DNA of 64,000 bases from JAGLTQ01 sp964605385 (GTDB taxonomy: Bacteria > Pseudomonadota > Gammaproteobacteria > UBA6429 > Thiohalophilaceae). Below, piece by piece: positions 45,851 through 55,060 of this stretch. The notes under the pieces are model-generated. The model had not been told where the DNA came from, ran no database searches, and saw nothing but the letters and a program-made list of their open reading frames with translations. A program made the translations under genes and the position numbers. The stretch spans positions 1 through 64,000 of the forward strand of contig CAZSCK010000002.1 in NCBI GenBank assembly GCA_964605385.1. The letters run 5' to 3'. The first letter of the stretch is position 1. Each line of letters starts with the position of its first letter.

Positions 45851-46309
45851 ATGCGCGCCCTTATCTCTTTTTTTATTTTGCTGTCTGTGCAACTGAACCA
45901 TATGGCTGTTGCTGCAAATACAGCCACAGAAAAAGTAATACCCTCCCTGTCTAGTGAGCCTGTTGGTGTAGGCAATTATATTCAAATGTTCTTCGGTTTA
46001 TTTGTTGTTGTTGCGCTTATATTTGGTATGGCCTGGTTTATGCGCCGTATGGGTAACATGAGTGGAATGGCAGCGGGTAATTTAAAAGTGCTTGGAGGTA
46101 TTTCAGTTGGACAACGTGAACGTATTGTTTTAGTTCAGGCAGGTGATACTCAATTATTAGTCGGAGTTGCTCCTGGTGAAATACGAACTTTACATGTTAT
46201 GGATGAGCCTATTGTTAACCAGGTAACATCGAGTGAAACGAATTCAAAAGTTCCTGCTGGTTTTGCTGAAAAACTTCATGCTGCAATAAAAAGCCGGAGT
46301 AAAGCATGA
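45851..46309 (+). CDS. fliO: Flagellar biosynthesis protein FliO
   Basis: A protein of 152 residues with a signal-like first helix, one transmembrane helix at about 35-60 (IQMFFGLFVVVALIFGMAWFMRR) and a cytoplasmic domain (LKVLGGISVGQRERIVLVQAGDTQLLVGVAPGEI). It assists assembly of FliP. It overlaps fliP by 4 bp (ATGA). Confidence 0.92.
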   Translation: MRALISFFILLSVQLNHMAVAANTATEKVIPSLSSEPVGVGNYIQMFFGLFVVVALIFGMAWFMRRMGNMSGMAAGNLKVLGGISVGQRERIVLVQAGDTQLLVGVAPGEIRTLHVMDEPIVNQVTSSETNSKVPAGFAEKLHAAIKSRSKA

Positions 46310-47067
46310 AGTTAAAATCTAAAAGCTTTATTTCAATTGTCGTAATGATGTTTGCCTGGCTTATGCCTTTGCAGAGTCTTTACGCTGAAGTAGGTTTACA
46401 AGCTATTACGGTAACAACCGCTGCAAACGGTGAGCAGTCTTATACTGTTAGCATTCAAATATTAATATTAATGACGGCGCTAACTTTTTTGCCCGCCGCA
46501 TTAATGATGATGACCTCATTTACTCGCATCATTATTGTTTTATCTATCCTGCGACAAGCATTAGGTTTAATGCAGGCGCCTTCATCACAAACATTAATTG
46601 GCCTGTCTTTGTTTTTAACCTTCTTTATTATGGCGCCGGTTTTTGATCGAATTAACACTGAAGCTTTACAGCCATACCTTAGCGAACAAATGAATATAGA
46701 AGATGCAGCAGTAGCTGCAGGCAAACCATTACGTCACTTTATGTTCGGGCAAACCCGTGAAGCAGATATCATGACCTTTTCACAAATTGCAGGGCATGAA
46801 AAATTTGCTTCTCATGCAGAAGTGCCTTTTTCAATTTTAGTGCCGGCTTTTGTTACCAGTGAGTTAAAAACGGCTTTTCAAATTGGCTTCTTATTATTTA
46901 TTCCCTTTTTAATTATCGATCTAGTGGTCGCTAGTGTCCTGATGTCCATGGGTATGATGATGTTGTCCCCTATGGTTATTTCTTTACCCTTTAAAATTAT
47001 GTTATTTGTACTGGTTGATGGCTGGAACCTTATCATTGGCACCTTAGCCTCAAGTTTTTATGTGTAA
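46306..47067 (+). CDS. fliP: Flagellar export gate protein FliP
   Basis: A protein of 253 residues with a cleavable signal (ISIVVMMFAWLMPLQSLYA) followed by helices containing TSFTRIIIVLSILRQALG and the C-terminal LMSMGMMMLSPMVISLPFK. These are the classic FliP blocks. With FliQ and FliR it forms the core export channel. It starts within the end of fliO. Confidence 0.96.
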   Translation: MKLKSKSFISIVVMMFAWLMPLQSLYAEVGLQAITVTTAANGEQSYTVSIQILILMTALTFLPAALMMMTSFTRIIIVLSILRQALGLMQAPSSQTLIGLSLFLTFFIMAPVFDRINTEALQPYLSEQMNIEDAAVAAGKPLRHFMFGQTREADIMTFSQIAGHEKFASHAEVPFSILVPAFVTSELKTAFQIGFLLFIPFLIIDLVVASVLMSMGMMMLSPMVISLPFKIMLFVLVDGWNLIIGTLASSFYV

Positions 47068-47078
47068 GAGGAAATTGT

Positions 47079-47348
47079 ATGAGTCCTGAAGATATTCTCA
47101 CCATATTTCAACACGCATTACAGGTTTTATTGATGTTGATTTTAGTTATTCTTATCCCAGCATTACTGGTTGGCTTAATGGTGAGTATGTTTCAGGCTGC
47201 AACCCAAATTAATGAAATGACGTTAAGTTTTATACCAAAACTTATTATTACTGTTGTTACCTTGATGTTTGCAGGACCATGGATGTTACGTTTAATAATG
47301 GAATATACCCAACAGTTAATTCAAGACATTCCTTATTTAGTGGGTTAA
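47079..47348 (+). CDS. fliQ: Flagellar export gate protein FliQ
   Basis: A protein of 89 residues with two helices. The start MSPEDILTIFQHAL and the loop VSMFQAATQINEMTLSFIPK are typical. It is 11 bp after fliP. Confidence 0.96.
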   Translation: MSPEDILTIFQHALQVLLMLILVILIPALLVGLMVSMFQAATQINEMTLSFIPKLIITVVTLMFAGPWMLRLIMEYTQQLIQDIPYLVG

Positions 47349-47350
47349 AG

Positions 47351-48124
47351 GTGATTTTTTCTGCCACTGAACTCACCGCGTTAATAGGGGCTTATTTATG
47401 GCCTTTATTCAGAGTTTCAGCAATGGTCTCTGCAGCACCTGTCTTTGGTACTCGCAGTGTCCCCACCAAAGTAAAAATCATGACGGCGCTGGCCATCACT
47501 TCTGTTCTGGTTCCTATATTGCCTACCCCTGAAGTGGATGTATTTAATCCTCTTTCAATTTTAATTATTGCACAACAAATTTTAATTGGTTTAATTATCG
47601 GATTTACTGTGCAGCTTGTTTTTAGTGCAGTCATAACCGGAGGTCAAATTGTTGCAATGCAAATGGGGCTGGGGTTTTCCTTGATGGTAGATCCGCAAAA
47701 TGGTGCGCAGTCACCGGTATTGAGTCAGTTTTATACTGTTATGGTGATGTTGATTTATCTTTCGATTGATGGCCACCTGGTTCTGGTTGAAGTATTAGCT
47801 GACAGTTTTAAAACCATGCCTATTTCTGCTCAAGGCCTGGTTGCAGATGATTTTATGCAAGTCGTTCGCTGGGGAGGTAATATTTTCGCAGGAGGTATGG
47901 CAATTGCTTTACCTGCGATATCTTCTTTACTCGTTGTTAATATTTCATTTGGTATTATGACGCGTTCTGCACCACAGTTAAATATTTTCGCTATTGGTTT
48001 TCCTATCACCATGTTATTAGGTTTTAGTTTGGTGATGATTACCTTACCAAATGTCGCACCAAAATCTATTTCTTTGTTTAGTGAGGTTTATCACCTCATA
48101 CAATCTATTCTGGGTATCAAGTAA
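47351..48124 (+). CDS. fliR: Flagellar export gate protein FliR
   Basis: A protein of 257 residues from GTG 47351. The frame remains open upstream into fliQ as far as an ATG at 47279, but that would overlap fliQ by 70 bp and lengthen the N-terminus beyond the family norm. The GTG start gives MIFSATELTALIGAYLWPLFR, as in other FliR proteins. Helices with VFGTRSVPTKVKIM and the AMQMGLGFSLMVDPQNG block support the assignment. It overlaps flhB by one base (TAATG). Confidence 0.94.
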   Translation: MIFSATELTALIGAYLWPLFRVSAMVSAAPVFGTRSVPTKVKIMTALAITSVLVPILPTPEVDVFNPLSILIIAQQILIGLIIGFTVQLVFSAVITGGQIVAMQMGLGFSLMVDPQNGAQSPVLSQFYTVMVMLIYLSIDGHLVLVEVLADSFKTMPISAQGLVADDFMQVVRWGGNIFAGGMAIALPAISSLLVVNISFGIMTRSAPQLNIFAIGFPITMLLGFSLVMITLPNVAPKSISLFSEVYHLIQSILGIK

Positions 48125-49260
48125 TGGCAGAAGATACCGGTCAGGAACGCACCGAACAACCCACCCCCAAGCGAATACAACAAGCTCGGGAAAAAGGGCA
48201 GGTACCTACATCACGTGAATTAAATACCATGTTGATGATGTTAATTGCGGGCTCAAGCATTATGTTTATTGGCCCCGGAATAGTTGAAGATTTTTTGCAG
48301 ATGTTTAAACAACATTTAAACATTAGTCGTGAAAATATTTTTGATACAACCGCAATGCCCGTGATGTTAGAAAGCGCAATGATTGATGCATTGATAACAC
48401 TATCTCCTTTTTTTACTCTTATGGTTTTATCTGCGGTAGCCGGTCCGTTGATGATGGGAGGTGTTACTTTTAGTACGAAAGCACTTTCCTTTAAGTGGGA
48501 TAAACTCAATCCCGTCACTGGACTGGGACGGGTGTTTTCAAAAAAAGGATTAGTAGAACTGGTTAAAGCGTTAGTGAAGTTTATTATTATTGGTACAACT
48601 GCCATTATGTTTTTATATACACAGATGGATGTTTACCTCGGTTTAGGTTCTGAACCTTTAGTTCAGGCCTTACCCCACATGGCAAACTTATTGATCTGGT
48701 CTTTCCTTGCGATTGCATCTGTACTGGTTTTAATTGCTTTAGTTGATGTGCCATTCCAGATCTATGATTACACCCAACAGTTGAAAATGACTTTCCAGGA
48801 AATCAGGGATGAAAATAAAGATACAGAAGGTAATCCGGAATTAAAAGGTCGTATAAAAAATACTCAGCGTGAAATTGCACAACGCCGCATGATGGCTGAA
48901 GTACCAAAGGCCGACGTTATTATTACCAACCCGGAACATTACTCTGTAGCCATTAAATATGATCAGGAAAATATGGCGGCTCCAATAGTTGTAGCTAAAG
49001 GTGTTGATATTATCGCGATGCAAATTCGAACAATTGCACGTGAACATGAAGTTCCTATATTACAAGCACCACCATTAGCACGTGCCTTGCATCATACGAC
49101 TGAGATAGATGCAGAAATTCCAGCCGCATTATATTTGGCTGTTGCTCAAGTACTCGCATACATCTTTAAATTACGTACTGATCCACGTTGGCACAAACGT
49201 AAGAAAGAACACAAGATAAATGATCTTCCTATCCCTGATGATATGAAGTTCGATAAGTAA
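48124..49260 (+). CDS. flhB: Flagellar export apparatus protein FlhB
   Basis: A protein of 378 residues, the substrate-specificity switch of the flagellar export gate. Four membrane helices are followed by a cytoplasmic domain. The N-terminus (ERTEQPTPKRIQQAREKGQVPTSREL) is typical. The autocleavage site reads TNPEHYSVAIKYD, with N-P-E-H instead of the more common N-P-T-H, while the Asn-Pro scissile bond is kept. flhA follows after 34 bp. Confidence 0.95.
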   Translation: MAEDTGQERTEQPTPKRIQQAREKGQVPTSRELNTMLMMLIAGSSIMFIGPGIVEDFLQMFKQHLNISRENIFDTTAMPVMLESAMIDALITLSPFFTLMVLSAVAGPLMMGGVTFSTKALSFKWDKLNPVTGLGRVFSKKGLVELVKALVKFIIIGTTAIMFLYTQMDVYLGLGSEPLVQALPHMANLLIWSFLAIASVLVLIALVDVPFQIYDYTQQLKMTFQEIRDENKDTEGNPELKGRIKNTQREIAQRRMMAEVPKADVIITNPEHYSVAIKYDQENMAAPIVVAKGVDIIAMQIRTIAREHEVPILQAPPLARALHHTTEIDAEIPAALYLAVAQVLAYIFKLRTDPRWHKRKKEHKINDLPIPDDMKFDK

Positions 49261-49294
49261 ATTTGTAAATTGAATTTAATATAAGGGTATCACT

Positions 49295-51370
49295 GTGGCA
49301 GAACAAACCGCCTTTTTAGATAACATTAAATCCATAAGCCAAAAAGGTTTAGGTGCACCGCTATTATTAATGGTGATGATGGCCATGATTGTGGTGCCAC
49401 TTGCACCCTTTATGTTGGATGTATTTTTTAGTTTTAATATTTCACTCGCGTTAGTTGTCTTACTTGTCACTGTTTATAGTTTGCGCCCTTTAGATTTCTC
49501 TTTATTTCCAACCATCCTTCTTATAACAACTTTGTTAAGACTTGCACTTAATGTTGCCTCTACCCGGGTTGTTTTACTTGAAGGACATACCGGGGGGGAT
49601 GCAGCGGGGCAGGTTATTAAAGCATTTGGTGAATTTGTTGTTGGTGGTAACTATGCAGTGGGCATTATCGTCTTCTCTATATTGGTAATCATTAACTTTG
49701 TTGTAATAACCAAAGGTGCAACTCGTATATCTGAAGTAAGCGCACGTTTTACCCTGGATGCGATGCCAGGAAAACAAATGGCCATTGATGCTGATTTGAA
49801 CGCTGGTTTGATTGAATCAGAAGAGGCGCGCCGCCGCCGTGATGACATTGGTGCAGAAGCAGAATTTTATGGTTCCATGGATGGTGCCAGTAAGTTTGTT
49901 CGTGGTGATGCAGTTGCGGGTATATTAATACTGTTAATTAATATTTTAGGTGGATTAGCGATTGGTATATTACAACATGACTTAACTTTTGCAGTTGCAG
50001 CAAAAAATTATGTGTTGTTAACCATTGGTGATGGTCTGGTTGCACAAATTCCTGCGTTATTACTTTCAACAGCTGCGGGTATTATTGTAACCCGTGTTTC
50101 CAGTACTCAGGATATGGGAGGAATGGTATTAAGTCAGTTGTTCAAGAATCCAAAAGCACTTGGAGTGACAGCAACCATTCTGGGTGTCATGGGTATTATT
50201 CCGGGTATGCCACATTTTGCCTTCTTGTCTTTAGCGATAGTCAGTGGCGCTGGTGCTTATTTTATAACACAAAAACAGGCGAGACCTGAAGTTAAAAAAA
50301 CCCCGCTTGAAAAAGTTGAACAGGTACCTGAGAGCCGTGAATTAAGCTGGGATGATGTTACTCCTGTTGACACCATTGGGCTGGAAGTAGGTTATCGGCT
50401 AATACCGATGGTCGACAAAGATCAGGGTGGTCAGTTAATGGCACGTATTAAAGGTGTGCGTAAAAAACTGTCTCAGGAATTAGGTTTTCTTATCCCCGCG
50501 GTTCATATTCGAGACAACCTTGAGTTACCACCGAATGGTTATCGTATTACTTTAATGGGGGTGAGTGTCGGAGAAGCGGATATACAACCTGATAAAGATA
50601 TGGCGATTAATCCCGGGCAAGTATATGGCTCCATCGCGGGTGCAGAAACTAAAGATCCTGCTTTTGGTTTAGATGCCTTGTGGATTGAAAGTTCACAACG
50701 TGATCAGGCACAAACTTTAGGTTACACCGTGGTTGATTCTAATACGGTTATAGCCACTCATTTAAGCCAGTTATTACAAACCCATGCTAATGAATTATTG
50801 GGTCATGAAGAAGTTCAGCATTTGCTGGATAAACTGGCTGAGTCAGCACCGAAACTGGTTGAAAATCTTGTGCCTGATACTCTTAACCTGGGCATCATTG
50901 TTAAAGTATTACAAAGCCTGTTAGCAGAAGGGATTCCTGTCAGGGATATTCGTACAATCGCCGAAACATTGGCAGAACATGCAACACGAAGTCAGGATCC
51001 TGACGAATTAACGGCTGCCGTGCGTACCTCGCTAGGACGCATGATCGTACAACAAATCAATGGCATGGCGGCTGAGCTCTCTGTTATTACTCTTGATCCA
51101 AATCTGGAACAGTTGTTGCATCAAGCAGTACAGGCAGACGGTGTAGGTGGAGTAGAGCCGGGTTTGGCAGAACGTTTATTCAGCGCATTACAGGAAAGCG
51201 TTCAAAAACAGGAAGCGATGGGGCAATCAGCCGTACTTCTTGTATCAAGTCAAATCAGAACCATGTTAGCGCGATTTGTGCGACACACAATTCCAAACTT
51301 GCATGTACTGTCTTACAACGAGATTCCCAGCGACAAACAGATTCGTATAGTCGCCACGGTTGGGCAATAG
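49295..51370 (+). CDS. flhA: Flagellar export protein FlhA
   Basis: A protein of 691 residues from GTG 49295 (tataaggg upstream). Eight membrane helices in the first 320 residues include the FHIPEP-family blocks (LRLALNVASTRVVLLEGH, the MPGKQMAIDADLNAGLI loop and EAEFYGSMDGASKFVRGDA). A cytoplasmic domain follows that presents substrates to the gate. Length is as expected. Confidence 0.96.
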   Translation: MAEQTAFLDNIKSISQKGLGAPLLLMVMMAMIVVPLAPFMLDVFFSFNISLALVVLLVTVYSLRPLDFSLFPTILLITTLLRLALNVASTRVVLLEGHTGGDAAGQVIKAFGEFVVGGNYAVGIIVFSILVIINFVVITKGATRISEVSARFTLDAMPGKQMAIDADLNAGLIESEEARRRRDDIGAEAEFYGSMDGASKFVRGDAVAGILILLINILGGLAIGILQHDLTFAVAAKNYVLLTIGDGLVAQIPALLLSTAAGIIVTRVSSTQDMGGMVLSQLFKNPKALGVTATILGVMGIIPGMPHFAFLSLAIVSGAGAYFITQKQARPEVKKTPLEKVEQVPESRELSWDDVTPVDTIGLEVGYRLIPMVDKDQGGQLMARIKGVRKKLSQELGFLIPAVHIRDNLELPPNGYRITLMGVSVGEADIQPDKDMAINPGQVYGSIAGAETKDPAFGLDALWIESSQRDQAQTLGYTVVDSNTVIATHLSQLLQTHANELLGHEEVQHLLDKLAESAPKLVENLVPDTLNLGIIVKVLQSLLAEGIPVRDIRTIAETLAEHATRSQDPDELTAAVRTSLGRMIVQQINGMAAELSVITLDPNLEQLLHQAVQADGVGGVEPGLAERLFSALQESVQKQEAMGQSAVLLVSSQIRTMLARFVRHTIPNLHVLSYNEIPSDKQIRIVATVGQ

Positions 51371-51451
51371 GTAAGGCTTAACAGGGAACAGTAACATATG
51401 ACAATGACATAGGCTTGGGCTGAACAGCCTGAATAACAGAGGCCAGGTAAG

Positions 51452-52777
51452 ATGAAAATAAAACGTTTTGTAGCTGATGATATGCGTTCCGCATTACGCA
51501 AAGTAACTAATATTCTTGGGCCTGATGCAGTCATCTTATCAAACAATCGAATTGATGAAGGTGTCGAAATTGTCGCCGCCATTGATTATGACGAATCATT
51601 AATTAATAAACCTGAGCCAACTCCAGCAATAAAAAAACCAAACCCGTTTATTAAGGAAGATGAAATACTCTCCCAGTCTCATATTGAACAGCGCAATCGT
51701 GAAGCGGCATTAGATGACGTGCGCTATGCGCGCAATATTCCTGCTGCGACGCCTCAGTTTGAAAAAAATGAAATAATTAAGCAAGCTAAGGTGGCACCTA
51801 AAGTACAAACTAATGAACACCTCTGGACTGAGGAACCCGCTTTTATGGATATGCAGTCTGAACTTAAATCTTTAAAAGGATTGTTAGTTAATCAATTATC
51901 CAGTCTAAGCTGGGGTAATGAAGTTCAATACCATCCAATACGTGCTCGTTTATTACAACGTTTAATGTCATTAGGTTTAAGCCCAAAACTCTCGAAAGAT
52001 ATTGTTGCAGAAGTTAATGAAGAAAAAGATTTTGAACACAACTGGCGTACCGCATTGGGTAAGTTAGCTCATCGTATTCCTGTTGGTGAAAATGAAATTA
52101 TTGAAAAGGGTGGAATTGTTGCTCTTGTTGGCGCTACAGGTGTGGGTAAGACAACAACCATTGCTAAACTTGCTGCACGTTATACCTTAAAACACGGGCC
52201 ACACCGTGTCGCCTTAATTACAACTGATAATTACCGTGTTGCAGCACATGAACAGTTACGTAGTTATGCTCGTATTATGGGAGTTCCTATGCGCGTAACG
52301 GGTGATGCAGATAGCCTGCGTGAAGCGCTGGATAGCTTACAGGATAAAGAGCTTATACTTATCGATACAGCCGGTATGAGTCAGCGTGACATGCTGTTAA
52401 GTAAACAATTTGCCATGCTTCAAGGAAAAGGATTGCCTAAAATAAAAACCTATCTGACTTTAGCAACTAATTGTCAACGTAGTGTTTTAACTGAAACAGG
52501 AAATAAATTTAGTGAAATGAAGCTAACAGGCTGTATCCTGACTAAAGTTGATGAGACAACAAGTCTGGGTGGAGCTATTACGGTTGCAGTTGAAAATAAC
52601 CTGCCTATATCATATTTCTGTGATGGCCAAAATGTACCAGAAGATATGCATTTAGCAAGAGCACATACTATTGTAAGTCGTAGTGTTTCAGTTATGCAGC
52701 ATATGATCTCAATGAAATCCGACGATGAATTCGCTGTAAATACAGTAGGGGGTATGGTTGCGAATGGACATGCTTGA
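51452..52777 (+). CDS. flhF: Flagellar placement GTPase FlhF (SRP-type)
   Basis: A protein of 441 residues. Its N-terminal part begins MKIKRFVADDMRSALRKV, as in most FlhF. The C-terminal SRP-type GTPase has P-loop GATGVGKTTTIAKLAA, the DTAGM switch and TKVDET. FlhF marks the cell pole for flagellar assembly. Its end overlaps flhG. The 81-bp gap to flhA holds a small ggctgaacagcc palindrome. Confidence 0.95.
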   Translation: MKIKRFVADDMRSALRKVTNILGPDAVILSNNRIDEGVEIVAAIDYDESLINKPEPTPAIKKPNPFIKEDEILSQSHIEQRNREAALDDVRYARNIPAATPQFEKNEIIKQAKVAPKVQTNEHLWTEEPAFMDMQSELKSLKGLLVNQLSSLSWGNEVQYHPIRARLLQRLMSLGLSPKLSKDIVAEVNEEKDFEHNWRTALGKLAHRIPVGENEIIEKGGIVALVGATGVGKTTTIAKLAARYTLKHGPHRVALITTDNYRVAAHEQLRSYARIMGVPMRVTGDADSLREALDSLQDKELILIDTAGMSQRDMLLSKQFAMLQGKGLPKIKTYLTLATNCQRSVLTETGNKFSEMKLTGCILTKVDETTSLGGAITVAVENNLPISYFCDGQNVPEDMHLARAHTIVSRSVSVMQHMISMKSDDEFAVNTVGGMVANGHA

Positions 52778-53675
52778 TATAATCGATTCCCCTGCAAAAC
52801 ATAAACAGTTCAATATTGATCAAGCTTCAGGATTAAGACGTATGGCAAAACCACATCCAGTTCGAGTAATTACAATTGCTAGCGGTAAAGGTGGCGTGGG
52901 TAAAACCAATGTTACGATAAATCTTGCTATAGCACTTGCATCACAAGGTCAAAAAGTCACTATTCTTGATGCCGATTTAGGTTTAGCAAATATTGACGTT
53001 ATGCTTGGCCTTCATTCAGATAAAAATCTTTCACATGTTATGAATGGCGAAAGTGAACTGGAAGAAATTTTAATTGAAGGGCCAAATGGAATAAAAATCA
53101 TTCCTGCTTCATCGGGTGTTAAAAATATGGCTGAAATGTCAGCCGCAGAACATGCCGGTTTAGTCAGTGCATTTAGTCAATTAAGTCATGATATAGATGT
53201 TTTACTGGTTGATACCGCTGCGGGTATTTCAGATAGCGTAGTGAGTTTTTCTCGTGCTGCACAAGAAGTGTTAATTGTTGTTTGTGATGAGCCTGCCTCA
53301 ATTACTGATGCGTATGCATTGATTAAATTACTCAGTAAAGAACAAAATGTTTTTAAATTCCATATTCTGGCTAATATGGTTTCCGGACCTCAACAAGGTC
53401 GAGAGGTTTATGACAAATTATCAAAAGTATCCAACCGTTTTCTTGATGTTGCATTAGATTATCTTGGGCATGTTCCTTATGATGAACACTTACAGAAGGC
53501 AATAAAGCGTCAAAAATCCGTCGTTGAAGCCTTTCCTCGCAGCCGATCAGCACAGGCATTTCAAACATTGTCAAAAAAGGTAAACAATTGGCCTATAATA
53601 AGGTCATCTGGTGGACACCTTGAGTTTTTTGTGGAAAGGTTAGTATCAGGAACAACATTGGAGGTTAAGCCATGA
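52764..53675 (+). CDS. flhG: Flagellar number regulator FlhG/FleN (MinD-like ATPase)
   Basis: A protein of 303 residues from ATG 52764; an in-frame TTG at 52758 is an alternative. The deviant Walker A (SGKGGVGKTNV) and the VDTAAGISDSV switch mark a MinD/ParA-type ATPase. It counters FlhF to limit flagella. The N-terminal LDIIDSPAKHKQFNIDQASGLRRM segment contains the DQAxGLR motif seen in FleN proteins and thought to stimulate FlhF GTPase activity. It overlaps flhF at its start and fliA (ATGA) at its end. Confidence 0.94.
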   Translation: MDMLDIIDSPAKHKQFNIDQASGLRRMAKPHPVRVITIASGKGGVGKTNVTINLAIALASQGQKVTILDADLGLANIDVMLGLHSDKNLSHVMNGESELEEILIEGPNGIKIIPASSGVKNMAEMSAAEHAGLVSAFSQLSHDIDVLLVDTAAGISDSVVSFSRAAQEVLIVVCDEPASITDAYALIKLLSKEQNVFKFHILANMVSGPQQGREVYDKLSKVSNRFLDVALDYLGHVPYDEHLQKAIKRQKSVVEAFPRSRSAQAFQTLSKKVNNWPIIRSSGGHLEFFVERLVSGTTLEVKP

Positions 53676-54400
53676 ATGGCATAGCAGCGTACGCACAGCA
53701 ACAACCTAATTATACTAGCGAGATGGTAGAACGTCATGCGCCTTTAGTTAAACGAATTGCATGTCATTTAATTAATCGATTACCTGCCAGCGTTCAACTT
53801 GAAGACATGGTTCAAGCGGGCATGATTGGTTTATTGGAAGCAACCGGAAAGTATGATGAAACGCAAGGCGCAAGCTTTGAAACTTATGCTGGTATTCGTA
53901 TACGCGGTTCGATGTTAGATGAAATTCGTAAAAATGACTGGGCACCTCGTTCAGTACATCGTAAAGCGCGAGAAGTTGCTGAAGCGGTACGTATTATAGA
54001 AAATGAACATGGTCGTGATGCTCGTGATATAGAAATTGCCGAGACTCTTGATATGAGTTTAGGTGAGTACTACAAAATTCTCCAGGATAACAGTTATCAT
54101 AAAGTATTGAGTGTTGATGACACCAGTATTAATACCGGTGAAACGATGCTCGATAGCATGTCAGACAATGCACCGGGTATTCTAGATGGTATGCATAAAG
54201 ATGATCTGCAGCGTTTATTATCAGATGCTATTGCAGGTTTACCAGAACGTGAACGATTAGTAATGGCGCTTTATTATGATGAAGAGCTTAACTTACGTGA
54301 AATTGGTGCTGTTATGGGGGTAAGTGAATCTCGTGTAAGCCAAATTCACAGTCAGGCGATTATTCGTTTACAATCTCGAATGTCTAACCGAGTCGATTAG
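53672..54400 (+). CDS. fliA: RNA polymerase sigma factor FliA (sigma-28)
   Basis: A protein of 242 residues, the class-III/IV flagellar sigma factor. Region 2 (HAPLVKRIACHLINRLPASV, then EDMVQAGMIGLLEA and FETYAGIRIRGSMLDEIR), region 3, and region 4 (LPERERLVMALYYDEELNLREIGAVMGVSESRVSQIHSQA) are intact. Promoters matching its consensus precede cheY and motA in this window. It overlaps flhG by 4 bp. Confidence 0.96.
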   Translation: MNGIAAYAQQQPNYTSEMVERHAPLVKRIACHLINRLPASVQLEDMVQAGMIGLLEATGKYDETQGASFETYAGIRIRGSMLDEIRKNDWAPRSVHRKAREVAEAVRIIENEHGRDARDIEIAETLDMSLGEYYKILQDNSYHKVLSVDDTSINTGETMLDSMSDNAPGILDGMHKDDLQRLLSDAIAGLPERERLVMALYYDEELNLREIGAVMGVSESRVSQIHSQAIIRLQSRMSNRVD

Positions 54401-54556
54401 TTTTGCTGTAGTGCGTTTTTAAGTTCAATAAATATCAAATATCCATACTTTTATTCACGATACTGCTGAATAAATGTACAATTCCCTCGAAATAATTTTA
54501 TAACTCCTTTTTTTAATAAAAATTCCATTTATTTAATGATTACCCCTTCTTTTAAT

Positions 54557-54583
54557 TAAGATATTTCCAAAACTGGCCGATAA
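54557..54583 (+). promoter_or_regulatory. Sigma-28 (FliA)-type promoter of the cheY operon
   Basis: A perfect -10 element GCCGATAA (54576-54583) is preceded after 11 bp by TAAGATAT (54557-54564), which matches the -35 consensus TAAAGTTT at 5 of 8 positions. It lies 65 bp before cheY, in the 248-bp interval after fliA. Confidence 0.78.
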
Positions 54584-54648
54584 CAAATATAACAATAGTG
54601 ATGTCTATATGGATCATTAATTTAAATGTGTACTGCGGAGGATAACTT

Positions 54649-55038
54649 GTGGACACGGAAATGAAAATTCTTGTTGTAGATGACTTTTCTACAATGCGAC
54701 GAATTATAAAAAACTTACTGCGTGATCTGGGCTTTAATAATACTGATGAAGCTGATGATGGCTTAACGGCTTTACCAATGTTAAAGACAGGCAAATATGA
54801 TTTGCTGGTAACAGATTGGAATATGCCTGGAATGCAAGGTATCGATCTGCTTAAAGCCGTACGCGCAGAGAGTGATGAAACTCTAAAAAATATCCCCGTA
54901 CTCATGGTAACAGCCGAGCAGAAAAAAGAGCAGATTATTGAAGCAGCTCAGGCAGGAGTTAATGGATATATCGTAAAACCTTTTACAGCTTTAATTTTAA
55001 AAGAAAAGCTGGAAAAGATTTTTGCACGTCTCGGTTAA
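54649..55038 (+). CDS. cheY: Chemotaxis response regulator CheY
   Basis: A protein of 129 residues from GTG 54649, with ggagg 7 bases upstream. Acidic pair Asp11-Asp12, phospho-acceptor Asp56 (LLVTDWNMPG), the Thr in MVTAEQ and the Lys in VKPFTA are all present, as is the DFSTMRRI helix that contacts FliM. It binds the FliM N-terminal peptide and is dephosphorylated by CheZ, whose gene follows. Confidence 0.96.
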   Translation: MDTEMKILVVDDFSTMRRIIKNLLRDLGFNNTDEADDGLTALPMLKTGKYDLLVTDWNMPGMQGIDLLKAVRAESDETLKNIPVLMVTAEQKKEQIIEAAQAGVNGYIVKPFTALILKEKLEKIFARLG

Positions 55039-55060
55039 TATTGTTAGGGATTATTTAATC

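Noticed and set aside
45367..45975. 202-codon minus-strand frame
   Set aside because: It is antisense to fliN and the start of fliO, which are certain; Ser-rich composition is a by-product of their codon use.
48141..48605. 154-codon minus-strand frame
   Set aside because: It is entirely antisense to flhB and has no recognisable content.
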